Assembly: GCF_018889955.1 (NCBI RefSeq)
Contig: NZ_CP076545.1
Coordinates: 1,488,001 to 1,552,000 of the forward strand
DNA: 64,000 bases
DNA from: Collinsella sp. zg1085
Lineage (GTDB): Bacteria > Actinomycetota > Coriobacteriia > Coriobacteriales > Coriobacteriaceae
Direction of reading: 5' to 3'
Each line of letters begins with the position of its first letter. Position 1 is the stretch's first letter. Position numbers and translations under genes: made by a program. Of this stretch, positions 1 through 7,840 are shown one piece after another. The notes beneath the pieces are model-generated. The model had not been told where the DNA came from. It saw nothing but the letters and a program-made list of their open reading frames with translations, and ran no database searches.

Positions 1-474
1 TTGCCAACGCTCAAGCTTATCGAGTGACGGCGGACACAGATAGGCAGGATTTTGAGCTCCTTTGTGCTTCTCGGTAAAGAAGGGTCCCTCTAAAAAGATA
101 CCCTGAATACGTGCGCCGGTATTCTTTTCAATGTTATCGCCGATTGCGCGGCAAGCATCTTCAAGCTGCTCGGTTGTAGCAGTTAATGTTGTGGGCAACC
201 ATGAGGTAACGCCATTGCGCAAAACGCCCTCGGCGATATGCGCCACGCTATCCCACGAGCAATCCATAACGTCATAATCATCGAAACCGTGGATATGCGT
301 GTCAACATAACCAGGTGCAATATGCTTGCCTGATAGGTTCACAATCTCACACTCTGGTTGTGCTTCGGCAGGAAGATAGGCACCAAACACGCCATCTTCA
401 ACCATAAGATAGCCACCGCGAGCAACGTGGGTAGGAAGATAAAAAACATCAGCTTGTATAGCGTACGTACTCAT
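1..474 (-). CDS. nagA: N-acetylglucosamine-6-phosphate deacetylase, N-terminal part (cut by window edge)
   Basis: The first 158 residues are present; the gene runs off the left edge. The reading gives an amidohydrolase N-terminal beta domain, then the metal motif THIHGFDD (His60, His62) and the NagA signature GIFLEGPFF near residue 132 followed by a KGAQNP segment. NagA removes acetate from GlcNAc-6-P (or GalNAc-6-P) in the cytoplasm. It lies behind agaS on the same strand, separated by a strong terminator, so it may have its own promoter or rely on read-through. The ATG at 474 follows a GAGAGGACC ribosome-binding site. Its product, hexosamine-6-P, would feed AgaS next door. Family assignment is secure; which amino sugar is used is inference. 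Confidence 0.93.
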   Translation of the reverse strand, partial: MSTYAIQADVFYLPTHVARGGYLMVEDGVFGAYLPAEAQPECEIVNLSGKHIAPGYVDTHIHGFDDYDVMDCSWDSVAHIAEGVLRNGVTSWLPTTLTATTEQLEDACRAIGDNIEKNTGARIQGIFLEGPFFTEKHKGAQNPAYLCPPSLDKLERWQ

Positions 475-517
475 ACATAGGTCCTCTCAACAATGATGGC
501 AGAGACGACTGTCATCG

Positions 518-553
518 AAAAACAAAAACCCGCCCGCACCATGCGAGCGGGCT
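518..553 (-). terminator. Rho-independent terminator after agaS
   Basis: A GC-rich hairpin (arms around 529-538 and 544-553, built on CCCGC/GCGGG) is followed on the minus strand by a T-rich tract corresponding to 518-528. It sits just downstream of the agaS stop codon and upstream of nagA. Confidence 0.85.
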
Positions 554-574
554 GAAAAACATCTATACCCCAGT

Positions 575-1741
575 TTATGCCTTGAAGGGGTGAATAGTCA
601 CACCCTTGACCACGCGATTGACCGCGCCCGTGGGATTAGGGGTATCAGGGGTGTTGCCTACGCGCACCGAGTTTAAGAGTGAAACCGTCTGTCCAACCAT
701 GATAAAGGGCAGAGCGAGATAGGCTTCTGGAAGCTCGGGATAATCGGTAAACGTGAAGGACTCACCAGCAAAGAGCTCACCAGCATCTTGCTGAATAGCA
801 ATTACCTTACGACAGATTCCATCAGCACGAATCTCGTTGAGAATGTCAAGGTCATACTGACGGGTGTAAGGGTCGTTGCTCACATAAACAAAAACTAGCG
901 TCCTGTCATCAACAAACGACTTAGGCCCATGTCGATAACCCATAGAGGTGTCATACGATGTGGCAACCAATCCATGTGCCAGCTCAAGAATCTTGAGCTG
1001 AGCCTCCTGCGCCAAACCGCCAAAGCCAGCAGAACCCAGATACGTTACTCGATTAAAATCGGTTAGCAAGAACTGCATAACCTCAGCCTCACGAGCAATA
1101 ACCTCGTTACCCATGTTAGCGGCAGTTTCAATCCAGCTGTGCTTTTGCTCATCAGGAGCGCAATCAAAAACAAGGGTAGAGAGCAGCGCCATGCAGGTAT
1201 AGCTGCCCGTCATGGCAAAGCCACCATCGTTAGCGCGCGGAATGAGCAAATTGAGCGCATGATTGTCCCCTATAGCCTTCTGAGCAAGAGTGCCCTCAGG
1301 AGCGCAGGTAATATTGAGGAAGCGTGCATTTTTAACGTATGAGCGTACTACCTCTACCGCAGCCAAGCTCTCAGGGCTGTTGCCGGAGCGGGCAAAGGAT
1401 ACCAAAAGGGTTGGCTCATCGGGGTTCAAAAAGCTCAAAGGCGCGCTTACCAGATCGGTTGTTGCAATTGAGGCAAAGTCATAGAGGCTTCGGTCGGAAG
1501 CATGGCGCAAATACGGAGCAACGGTATCTCCAACATAGTCTGATGTTCCTGCACCAGCAAAGATAACCTTAAGACGACCTTCACCCATATTGCGAGCCTC
1601 AGCCAAAAAACTCTCAATAGCATGTTTGTTAGTTTGATAAATCTCAAAGGTATCAAGCCAAAGCTCAGGCTGCTGCATAACCTCAGCAGTAGTTATGTCG
1701 GCTCCGAGACCTTTTAGCTCTTCTGCTGCCTTCTCAAACAT
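575..1741 (-). CDS. agaS: AgaS-type SIS sugar-phosphate deaminase/isomerase
   Basis: About 388 residues, the usual AgaS size, with two SIS domains. The first has FAGAGTSDYVGD and SFARSGNSPES; the second has GSAGFGGLAQEAQLK and SMGYRHGPKS. AgaS converts galactosamine-6-P to tagatose-6-P plus ammonia in GalNAc/galactosamine use. The neighbourhood (NagA, UTRA-type GntR regulator, mannose-class PTS) supports an amino-sugar role. I placed the start at the ATG at 1741 because an AAAGG motif lies 7 nt before it; an ATG 6 nt further upstream would sit almost on the ribosome-binding site. An operator core TGGTAGTAACCA overlaps the probable promoter. No tagatose-phosphate kinase or aldolase is in the window. 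Confidence 0.9.
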   Translation of the reverse strand: MFEKAAEELKGLGADITTAEVMQQPELWLDTFEIYQTNKHAIESFLAEARNMGEGRLKVIFAGAGTSDYVGDTVAPYLRHASDRSLYDFASIATTDLVSAPLSFLNPDEPTLLVSFARSGNSPESLAAVEVVRSYVKNARFLNITCAPEGTLAQKAIGDNHALNLLIPRANDGGFAMTGSYTCMALLSTLVFDCAPDEQKHSWIETAANMGNEVIAREAEVMQFLLTDFNRVTYLGSAGFGGLAQEAQLKILELAHGLVATSYDTSMGYRHGPKSFVDDRTLVFVYVSNDPYTRQYDLDILNEIRADGICRKVIAIQQDAGELFAGESFTFTDYPELPEAYLALPFIMVGQTVSLLNSVRVGNTPDTPNPTGAVNRVVKGVTIHPFKA

Positions 1742-1779
1742 ATGCATACCTTTCTGTATGAAGTTTAGCGCTACCTGCT

Positions 1780-1815
1780 ATTATAGGTCATAATTCATCA
1801 TCTGGTAGTAACCAG
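1780..1815 (-). promoter_or_regulatory. agaS promoter with GntR-type operator
   Basis: On the minus strand a perfect TATAAT (1780-1785) stands 17 bp from a weak CTACCA -35. The perfect inverted repeat CTGGTAGTAACCAG (1802-1815) covers the -35. The same 12-bp core occurs before the PTS operon at 6083-6096, so this is probably the site of the GntR/UTRA regulator encoded next door. The promoter is read by eye; the repeat itself is exact. Confidence 0.7.
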
Positions 1816-1938
1816 TTGAATATTTATATAAAAGCTCTTTGCTCGTATTTTCTAATAAAAGCTTTCAGTAGAAGGGGTAAACAACCGCTCATTTAAGTAA
1901 CACCTCATAAGGTATCACAAGCCCATCAGTGAACATGT

Positions 1939-2670
1939 TTATTCACTCCGACGATGATAGACCTTGTACTTAAACTGATCGGCACGAGCTACTGAAAGTG
2001 TGTATTCAATAATCTCGTTATTAACGTTGTAGGTGGTTCGTACCAAATCGAGCACAGGAGCTCCTTCGGCAATACCTAAAATATGTGCGTCTGCCGGGCG
2101 AGCAATGCTTGCAAAAAACTCCTCTTCTGCCAGCTTAATCTTCTCATGAAAATCTTGCTCCATAAGGTCATACAAAGCCTTGTGTTCAATCATAGGACGC
2201 TTAAGAAGAAGGAATTTTCTAAATGGAAGATAGGTGCGCTCCACCATGAGTGGAATGCCATCGGCAGCACGTAGACGCTTCATCTTAAACAGCTTATCGC
2301 CAATACGCACACCCATATGCTCTGCTAAATTGCGGTCTGCTTCCATTTCACAAAACTCAATTATTGTAGTCTTAGGTTCACGCCCCAGCTCACGCATTTG
2401 CTCAGTAAAGCTATAGGCGTGCATGAGATTGGTAGTTTGAGCAGAGCGGTCTGCCACAAAGGTACCCCGCCCATGCTGTCGTACTACCATACCCAATCGT
2501 TCAAGTTCTTGAAGTGCAAGACGAACAGTAGTACGAGAAAGACCGTAGCGTTCTGAGAGTTCACGCTCAGATGGCATAAGGTCACCTGGCCGAAATTCGT
2601 GATCAATCTTCTCTGTCAAAATATCAACAAGCTGATCATAAAGCGGTTGCCGACGTGCCCCCATTGCCAT
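1939..2670 (-). CDS. GntR-family (UTRA domain) transcriptional regulator of the amino-sugar locus
   Basis: 243 residues: a winged-helix GntR domain (residues about 10-75, with LSERYGLSRTTVRLALQELE and GRGTFVAD) followed by a UTRA effector domain (about 95-235). This is the HutC/NagR/AgaR2 architecture that binds sugar phosphates and releases DNA. The ATG at 2670 follows AAGGAGG at 7 nt. The gene is flanked by agaS and the PTS genes, and both units carry the core TGGTAGTAACCA, so it is most likely their local repressor. The effector (GalN-6-P, GlcN-6-P or an N-acetyl form) cannot be read from sequence. Confidence 0.9.
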   Translation of the reverse strand: MAMGARRQPLYDQLVDILTEKIDHEFRPGDLMPSERELSERYGLSRTTVRLALQELERLGMVVRQHGRGTFVADRSAQTTNLMHAYSFTEQMRELGREPKTTIIEFCEMEADRNLAEHMGVRIGDKLFKMKRLRAADGIPLMVERTYLPFRKFLLLKRPMIEHKALYDLMEQDFHEKIKLAEEEFFASIARPADAHILGIAEGAPVLDLVRTTYNVNNEIIEYTLSVARADQFKYKVYHRRSE

Positions 2671-2714
2671 TGGCTATCCTCCTTTTTGCCTGTTCATCTA
2701 ATACTATATCGATT

Positions 2715-2755
2715 AAAAAATGGGCTGTGGTCAACGAATGTGACTCACAGCCCAT
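2715..2755 (-). terminator. Terminator of the PTS operon
   Basis: A perfect 10-bp stem (ATGGGCTGTG at 2720-2729 with its complement at 2746-2755) is followed on the minus strand by a run of six T. It lies between the end of the EIID gene and the start of gntR, separating the two transcripts. Confidence 0.88.
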
Positions 2756-2813
2756 GTACAACACTCAGTGTAATACGAAAGCTAAATGCTATCGATTACC
2801 TGCGTATAAGCTC

Positions 2814-3890
2814 TTACCAGATGCTTGACCACAGACCCAGGCCAGAACCCAGGATGCCGAGAACCAGCAGCACAGCGATACCCTTGATTGGGGTGAAGTT
2901 ATGCTTAGCAAAGAGCCAGTACAGAACGAGCACCAAGCACAGCGGAACGAGCTTAGGAAGCACGGTGTTCAGCGTGTCAGCCACCGAGAAGGTAACCGGA
3001 GACTCGGTAACCTCACCATAGGTAACGGAGCTCATGCCATTACCAAGTGAAGTAACGCCAGTCTCAACAGCTGCGCCGTCAGCAACAGCCATGAGCGGAT
3101 TACCTTCCATGTCGGTCATAGCAAGGGTGCCAGCCTCAGCGGTCTTAGTATCAATGCTTGCAAGATCTGTAAAGTTCTTAGCATCAGCATCAGATACAAC
3201 AACTGTGTGAGCAACAATGGAGCGGCTCGTACCGTTGGGGATGGTAAGGTTAATCTGAGTGCCACCCATGGTGACGGTCAGGCAACCAACAATGAAGACA
3301 CCCATGATGGATGCAGCACGGGTAAAGGCCTGCATATTGGTGGTCAATGCATCAATAGCAGAGGTACCCAGCTTGTAAGACCAGCTCATCAGGCCAAGGC
3401 GCAGAGCAAACTGGCAGACATTAAAGACAATCAGGAAGGCCAACGGAGCGAAGGCATTGCCCTGAATTGCCATGTTGGACGTAATACCAGCAGTAATAGG
3501 TACCAAGGTCAGCCAGAAGAGAGCGTCACCAATACCTCCGAGCGGGGAAGCTGCGGAAATACGGACGGCACGAATGGTCTGGATGTCCATCTTGTTCTGC
3601 TCGAGTGAGAGAACAATACCCATAACGAAGGTTACCAAGAACGGGTGGGTGTTGATGAAGTCCAAGTTGTGGTACATCGATGCCGCGAGGTCGTTCTTGT
3701 TGGTGTGAACCTTCTCAAGACCAGGAAGCATGGAGAAGAGCCAGCCACCTGACTGCATGGTCTCAAAGTTAAATGAGGACTGCAGGAAGCATGAACGAAG
3801 TGCCATGCGATTAAGGGTTGCCTGATCTACCTGAGCGGCAGGCGTCATATCCTCATAGTGCTCAGGAACAATGAACTCATTAGATGCCAT
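2814..3890 (-). CDS. PTS mannose/fructose/sorbose-class EIID component
   Basis: 358 residues. The EIID signature is clear (FLQSSFNFETMQSGGW near residues 34-49, then AASPLGGIGDALFWLTLVPI and several hydrophobic helices, ending in two C-terminal helices). EIID pairs with EIIC to form the membrane translocator. The protein is longer than the usual roughly 270-300 residues because of an expanded polar region between about residues 205 and 300, rich in D, T and G with no membrane segment, where relatives have a short loop. Its start overlaps the EIIC end by 11 bp (translational coupling, GGAGG 11 nt upstream). Substrate by context: an amino sugar. Confidence 0.92.
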   Translation of the reverse strand: MASNEFIVPEHYEDMTPAAQVDQATLNRMALRSCFLQSSFNFETMQSGGWLFSMLPGLEKVHTNKNDLAASMYHNLDFINTHPFLVTFVMGIVLSLEQNKMDIQTIRAVRISAASPLGGIGDALFWLTLVPITAGITSNMAIQGNAFAPLAFLIVFNVCQFALRLGLMSWSYKLGTSAIDALTTNMQAFTRAASIMGVFIVGCLTVTMGGTQINLTIPNGTSRSIVAHTVVVSDADAKNFTDLASIDTKTAEAGTLAMTDMEGNPLMAVADGAAVETGVTSLGNGMSSVTYGEVTESPVTFSVADTLNTVLPKLVPLCLVLVLYWLFAKHNFTPIKGIAVLLVLGILGSGLGLWSSIW

Positions 3891-4677
3891 CTGTCATGTC
3901 ACCTCCATCAACAACAGCGCCCTTGAGGCCAGTCTGCTGCTGGAAATCCCAGAAGGCAAGGCCAAAGCCAACAAAGGCAAGAATGAGCAGGCCAGGTGTT
4001 GCAAGAGAGTCGATAGCAGCAACGATGCAAGCAAGGCCAAAGCCCATGAAGAAGAAGGCCCACATATCGCGGCTCATCATAATCTTCAGAAGAATAGCAA
4101 AGCCAACAAAGCGCATCATGCCACCAGCGGCCTTAAGGCCTGTGTTGAGCCACTCAGGAATAGCGTCAACAACCTGCTGACCAAATGCCTGACCGCCAAC
4201 AAAGAACAGTGTAACGATAACAGCAAAGATGAGACCAAGAATAACCTCATTGATAACTGTCCAAACGGTTACGCCCTTGGGGTCAGCCTTCACAGCAGCT
4301 GCGCGGAAGTTCTCAAGGAGAGGTGCGCGAACGGTGAAGAACAGAGTTACGCCATACTGGCCGAGCAGAGCAAACGGGATAGCTGCAGCTACAGCAACGT
4401 TGGGCTCCATGTTGAGTGAGCAGGCAAAGATTGTTGCCATAATGCCACCGATTACCGCGTTGGGGGGCTGAGCTCCACCAATGGGCATGTTACCAATCGT
4501 CATGAGCTGATAGGTACCACCAACAACGAGACCAACTTCGAGGTTACCCAAAATAAGGCCAACCACGGCGCCGGTAACGATGGGCTGATACAGCGACTCG
4601 AGGAAGTCGAACTGATCGATAGCGGCTACAAAGGTAACCAAGAAGATCAGAACGATTTGAAGAATCGAGGCTTCCAT
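3880..4677 (-). CDS. PTS mannose/fructose/sorbose-class EIIC component
   Basis: 265 residues, the normal EIIC size, nearly all hydrophobic helices with the family segments LESLYQPIVTGAVVGLILG and GGTYQLMTIGNMPIGGAQPP. It forms the sugar channel with EIID. The ATG at 4677 follows AAGGAGGAG. It lies third in the cistron order EIIA-YajC-EIIB-EIIC-EIID, and a stable hairpin occupies the gap to EIIB. The assignment is secure; the sugar is inferred from AgaS and NagA. Confidence 0.93.
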   Translation of the reverse strand: MEASILQIVLIFLVTFVAAIDQFDFLESLYQPIVTGAVVGLILGNLEVGLVVGGTYQLMTIGNMPIGGAQPPNAVIGGIMATIFACSLNMEPNVAVAAAIPFALLGQYGVTLFFTVRAPLLENFRAAAVKADPKGVTVWTVINEVILGLIFAVIVTLFFVGGQAFGQQVVDAIPEWLNTGLKAAGGMMRFVGFAILLKIMMSRDMWAFFFMGFGLACIVAAIDSLATPGLLILAFVGFGLAFWDFQQQTGLKGAVVDGGDMTDGI

Positions 4678-4728
4678 CTTGCTCCTCCTTTCAAAGTGGT
4701 TTAAAGAGACGAAGCGAATCGTACAGGT

Positions 4729-4752
4729 GCAAATCGGGTTTTTCCGATTTGC
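4729..4752 (-). promoter_or_regulatory. Intercistronic hairpin between EIIB and EIIC genes
   Basis: GCAAATCGG (4729-4737) and its exact complement (4744-4752) form a 9-bp stem with a 6-nt loop in the EIIB-EIIC gap. No T-run follows on the minus strand, so it looks like an mRNA-processing or stabilising hairpin rather than a terminator. Confidence 0.5.
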
Positions 4753-4765
4753 GAGGACACAAACT

Positions 4766-5248
4766 TTAGGCGAAGAGCTTGCCCGTATCCTCTACCGGCG
4801 TGCTCGGAACACGCCTAATCTCTAACTCCACCCCCAATTCCTGCAGCTCACGGAAGGCGGCAACATCTGCGTCATCGACTGCTACCGAGGTAGCAACCTG
4901 CCGCTTTCCTTCCGACATATGCATATTGCCGATGTTTACCTTACGTATAGGTACCCCACCCTTAACGAGCTTCAGCACGTCTTGTGGAGATTCGGCCACG
5001 ATAAAAATCTTCTGCTGCGGCGATGCCTTACCAATCACATCGATGGTCTTTTGCAGCGAGAAGAAGCGCGTTTGGACGCCCGTGGGAGCGGCCATTTTCA
5101 TAAGATTCTGACGCATGGTGTTGCCAGAAACCTCATCGTTTGCAACGAGGATGAGATTTGAACCAATGGTGGAATTCCACTGGGTGGCAACTTGGCCATG
5201 AATCAGGCGGTTGTCGATTCGGGTTAACAAAATGTTAGGTTCTGCCAT
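4766..5248 (-). CDS. PTS mannose/fructose/sorbose-class EIIB component
   Basis: 160 residues. The phosphorylation motif RIDNRLIHGQVATQW places the active histidine at residue 17. EIIB takes phosphate from EIIA and gives it to sugar entering through EIIC-EIID. It is a free-standing subunit, not fused to EIIA. It lies between yajC and the EIIC gene on the minus strand. The ATG at 5248 is preceded by AAAGGAACC. Family call is secure. Confidence 0.93.
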   Translation of the reverse strand: MAEPNILLTRIDNRLIHGQVATQWNSTIGSNLILVANDEVSGNTMRQNLMKMAAPTGVQTRFFSLQKTIDVIGKASPQQKIFIVAESPQDVLKLVKGGVPIRKVNIGNMHMSEGKRQVATSVAVDDADVAAFRELQELGVELEIRRVPSTPVEDTGKLFA

Positions 5249-5314
5249 TGCGATCCGGTTCCTTTCGTGTTCGCGTATGACTACAACAAGCGGGAATTTC
5301 CCGATTATTGATAC

Positions 5315-5599
5315 TTACCGGTCAATCTGCTGAATAGCGTAGCGAGAAACATCAAGCACAGCGCCTGAACGCACCTTGACGGCTACTCGGTCACCATCAA
5401 TCTCTTTGACAGTGCCAAAAATGCCACCGCCAAACATAACTTCTTGACCAAGCTTAAGATCGGCGTGCAACTCCTTAAAGTAGGCACGCTTTTTTTTCAT
5501 GTTAAGCTGCGACCAAATGGTATATGCCACGCCCAGCAAGACCAACATGCCAAGCATGACCAAAGAGGACGCAAGGATATAAGGTCCCAGCGCCTCCAT
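5315..5599 (-). CDS. yajC: YajC-like membrane protein inside the PTS operon
   Basis: 94 residues: one N-terminal membrane helix (about residues 7-29), then the YajC core with RAYFKELHADLKLGQEVMFGG, IFGTVKEIDGDRVAVKV and a short C-terminal tail. YajC normally associates with SecDF. Here it sits between the EIIA and EIIB genes and its start overlaps the EIIA stop by one base, so it is co-translated with the PTS. I recall the same yajC-PTS linkage in streptococcal hyaluronan/amino-sugar loci, which suggests a PTS-dedicated paralogue; that is inference. Confidence 0.85.
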   Translation of the reverse strand: MEALGPYILASSLVMLGMLVLLGVAYTIWSQLNMKKKRAYFKELHADLKLGQEVMFGGGIFGTVKEIDGDRVAVKVRSGAVLDVSRYAIQQIDR

Positions 5600-6042
5600 T
5601 AGATGCCGTCCTCATCTGAGAAGTCATCATCTTGAGAAGGCTCCAAGGAAGCCAAGCTATTGCGTGTAACGCCCATCTGTCCGACAGCTACAGCCTGCTC
5701 TGCTAAATCGGCAAGGCTTGATGCGCCAGAACGGGTAAGCAACAATTCAATAAGCATGGGCAGGTTAGTACCGGTAATAATTTCTACCTCATCAATTGAC
5801 CCTGCAGCCATCATGGCTTGATTAAAGGGAGTACCGCCTAGCAAATCAACAAAAACAAGAACAGCTTCGCACTCGGCACGCATTGCCTCAATAGCTGCAC
5901 GTAAATCATCACCATAGCTTGCAGCCTGTGAACCTTCAAAAGGAACAATCTCAAAAGCGGGTTGATCGCCAGCTACCATATCGATAGCGCTCTTAAGACC
6001 ATTTGCAAACTGACCGTGGCCGGTGAGAATAAAACCAATCAC
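5599..6042 (-). CDS. PTS mannose/fructose/sorbose-class EIIA component
   Basis: 147 residues. It begins with GFILTGHGQFANGLKSA, where His9 is the phospho-acceptor, followed by the EIIA fold with VLVFVDLLGGTPFNQAMM and ITGTNLPMLIELL. It receives phosphate from HPr and passes it to EIIB. It is the first gene of the PTS operon, preceded by an operator shared with agaS. The acidic tail (residues about 135-147) is slightly longer than minimal family members. Confidence 0.93.
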   Translation of the reverse strand: MIGFILTGHGQFANGLKSAIDMVAGDQPAFEIVPFEGSQAASYGDDLRAAIEAMRAECEAVLVFVDLLGGTPFNQAMMAAGSIDEVEIITGTNLPMLIELLLTRSGASSLADLAEQAVAVGQMGVTRNSLASLEPSQDDDFSDEDGI

Positions 6043-6060
6043 TGTCTAAACCTTCTTTCT

Positions 6061-6096
6061 TTGACACGCTCTTTGGTGTCAAGTGGTAGTAACCAC
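6061..6096 (-). promoter_or_regulatory. Operator region of the PTS operon
   Basis: Two adjacent inverted repeats: TTGACAC...GTGTCAA (6061-6081, 8-nt spacer) and the perfect GTGGTAGTAACCAC (6083-6096). The second shares the core TGGTAGTAACCA with the agaS operator. It is the likely GntR-regulator site; the first repeat may bind a second regulator or form a 5' leader hairpin. Confidence 0.65.
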
Positions 6097-6364
6097 GTGA
6101 TAAGTTAATCCCATAGTAGCAGATACAAGCCATGCGTCAATTAAGAAGGCCGAGAAATGTTTACGCTACCATTCACCGGCAAATTTATACCGTTTACCCG
6201 ATTGACTTGACTTCTACCTGCGGTTTCTTTCTGCGAAATTTGGCGCGTTGCAAATCTTGATTTTAAGGGCAAAAACGGCGCGAAACTGGTATGAATAACG
6301 TAAGACCGTTGATAAATTATGAAGTGGACTTTTTAGACCTATGCTCAGGTAAGAGACTTATTTA

Positions 6365-6402
6365 TAAAAAACCTGAATCAAAATATAATCACTTTTATTC
6401 AG
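6365..6402 (-). terminator. Probable dacA terminator
   Basis: CTGAATCAAAA (6373-6383) pairs with TTTTATTCAG (6393-6402) with one bulge. The minus strand continues into a run of T. The stem is AT-rich, so strength is uncertain. Confidence 0.5.
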
Positions 6403-6435
6403 TTTTGGCACACCCAAAGCTTCGCTTAATATCAG

Positions 6436-7776
6436 TTAAACTTGGTCAAGCTCAAGCGGAGAGGGTACTTCAAAAAGTTGCTCTTTCATTGCCGTTGTTT
6501 GTTTTCCTGTTATAAAACGAAGCGCGCGATCAAACTGAACAAGCAGCCACTCAAACAGGTTAGGACCGTCTTGGTTCTCTGCCGCCACAACCTCCACCTC
6601 AGCAAGCTCACGTTGACCCTGGCGAAGCTTTAGTGTGCCCAAGCTATCACCCGTATGAACTGCTCCTGTTACCTCTTGCACTTGGAGCTCTTCTTCAACC
6701 GGATCCGCTAAGCTAAAAATAGGTACTGCCTGTGTTGGGTTTTCAATGGTGGCGCCCACCGTCTTGTCAGACCAACCAGCATGCGCCACACGCGCAACCA
6801 GCGGTGTGCCATCGGCTGCTGTAGCGCGTGAGGTTAACAGGGGATAGAGCACCATGTGCTGGTAATACCACGCAGCAAGAGCACGCGTGTCATCCCAACG
6901 CTCATCCTCGGTAGGACTACCCAGAACAACCGTATAGATTTCGCCGCCAAGCTCTTGTGTAAATGCACCCACAAAACAGTCAAGAGCAATGTAGGTACCG
7001 CCCGTTTTACCACCGATATTTCCCTCTTGACCTCGTATTTTATTACGGTCGATGAGGCTAATATCGCGCATAGCTCCATCTGCACCTTCAACCGTGATGA
7101 CGGTATTTGAGTCTTCTTCAAGCGCGCGAAAATCATCACGCTGCATTGCATAGGCAAACATAGTAGCTACATCGCGGGCAGAGGAGTGCATATTGCCCTC
7201 CCAACCATCAAAGTCAAGGCCATGGGGGTTTTCAAAAAGCGTATGCACCATCCCCAGCTCTTGCGCCTTGGCATTCATGGCATCAATAAAACTTGCATAG
7301 GGATTATTACTTGTGGGGTCTATCTTTTTTCCCACGCTTGTTGCAATTGCCATAGCGGCATCGTTTCCTGATGCCATGAGTAAGGCTTTGAGTGCCGTCT
7401 GCAAACTGAGCTTATCACCTATTCTAAGCTCAGCCGAGGACTGACCAACCTTTGCTGCAGGCTCGTCTACCACCACCGTATCATCAAGCGCGGCGTGTTC
7501 AAGTGCCACAATCGCTGTCATAACCTTGGTAATTGAAGCAATCTTGACCTCGGTGTCAGCCGCACGCTCAAAATAAACGGTGCCATCTTTTCCCACCACA
7601 ATCGCCTCAGGGCAGGTCAAACTTGGCGTGTCTGCCTCGGTAAAGCCACCTTCTACAACGCTGCGCCCAACAATTACGTCACTTTGCAGGCGCTCTGCAA
7701 AACTGAGGTTCGGAAGCAGCATGCAGCTGGTAAGAAACGATGCGATAACGAGCATATAAGTAGCAAAACGACGCAT
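6436..7776 (-). CDS. dacA: D-alanyl-D-alanine carboxypeptidase (penicillin-binding protein, S11 family)
   Basis: 446 residues from the chosen start. Catalytic motifs are in order: SITK (Ser81, Lys84), SGN at about 136 and KTGGT at about 257. An N-terminal hydrophobic signal segment ends near LSFAE. The enzyme trims the terminal D-Ala of peptidoglycan stem peptides outside the membrane. I chose the ATG at 7776 because GAGGAG lies 8 nt before it; a longer frame starts at 7809 without such a site. The C-terminal region after about residue 340 is a beta-rich domain and then an amphipathic stretch, as in PBP5-type enzymes. A lipobox-like LTSC at 15-18 leaves open that it is a lipoprotein. Confidence 0.92.
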   Translation of the reverse strand: MRRFATYMLVIASFLTSCMLLPNLSFAERLQSDVIVGRSVVEGGFTEADTPSLTCPEAIVVGKDGTVYFERAADTEVKIASITKVMTAIVALEHAALDDTVVVDEPAAKVGQSSAELRIGDKLSLQTALKALLMASGNDAAMAIATSVGKKIDPTSNNPYASFIDAMNAKAQELGMVHTLFENPHGLDFDGWEGNMHSSARDVATMFAYAMQRDDFRALEEDSNTVITVEGADGAMRDISLIDRNKIRGQEGNIGGKTGGTYIALDCFVGAFTQELGGEIYTVVLGSPTEDERWDDTRALAAWYYQHMVLYPLLTSRATAADGTPLVARVAHAGWSDKTVGATIENPTQAVPIFSLADPVEEELQVQEVTGAVHTGDSLGTLKLRQGQRELAEVEVVAAENQDGPNLFEWLLVQFDRALRFITGKQTTAMKEQLFEVPSPLELDQV

Positions 7777-7840
7777 ACGGTAGAACTCCTCACTGCATGA
7801 CTTGGGCATACCTCACAACGTGGCAGCACGCCCTCCTATT

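Larger units (their letters stand above)
6043..6435. other. Intergenic region upstream of the PTS operon
   Basis: It holds the PTS control region (6061-6096) and, at its right end, the dacA terminator (6365-6402). The middle (about 6100-6360) shows no convincing gene; a 74-codon plus-strand frame from 6291 runs into the end of dacA, lacks a ribosome-binding site and resembles no known family. Confidence 0.6.

Noticed and set aside
3871-4419. 182-codon plus-strand frame opposite EIIC
   Set aside because: Antisense shadow of a clear PTS gene; composition biased and no start signal.
6291-6515. 74-codon plus-strand frame near the dacA terminator
   Set aside because: Reads through the terminator hairpin and into antisense dacA; no start signal.
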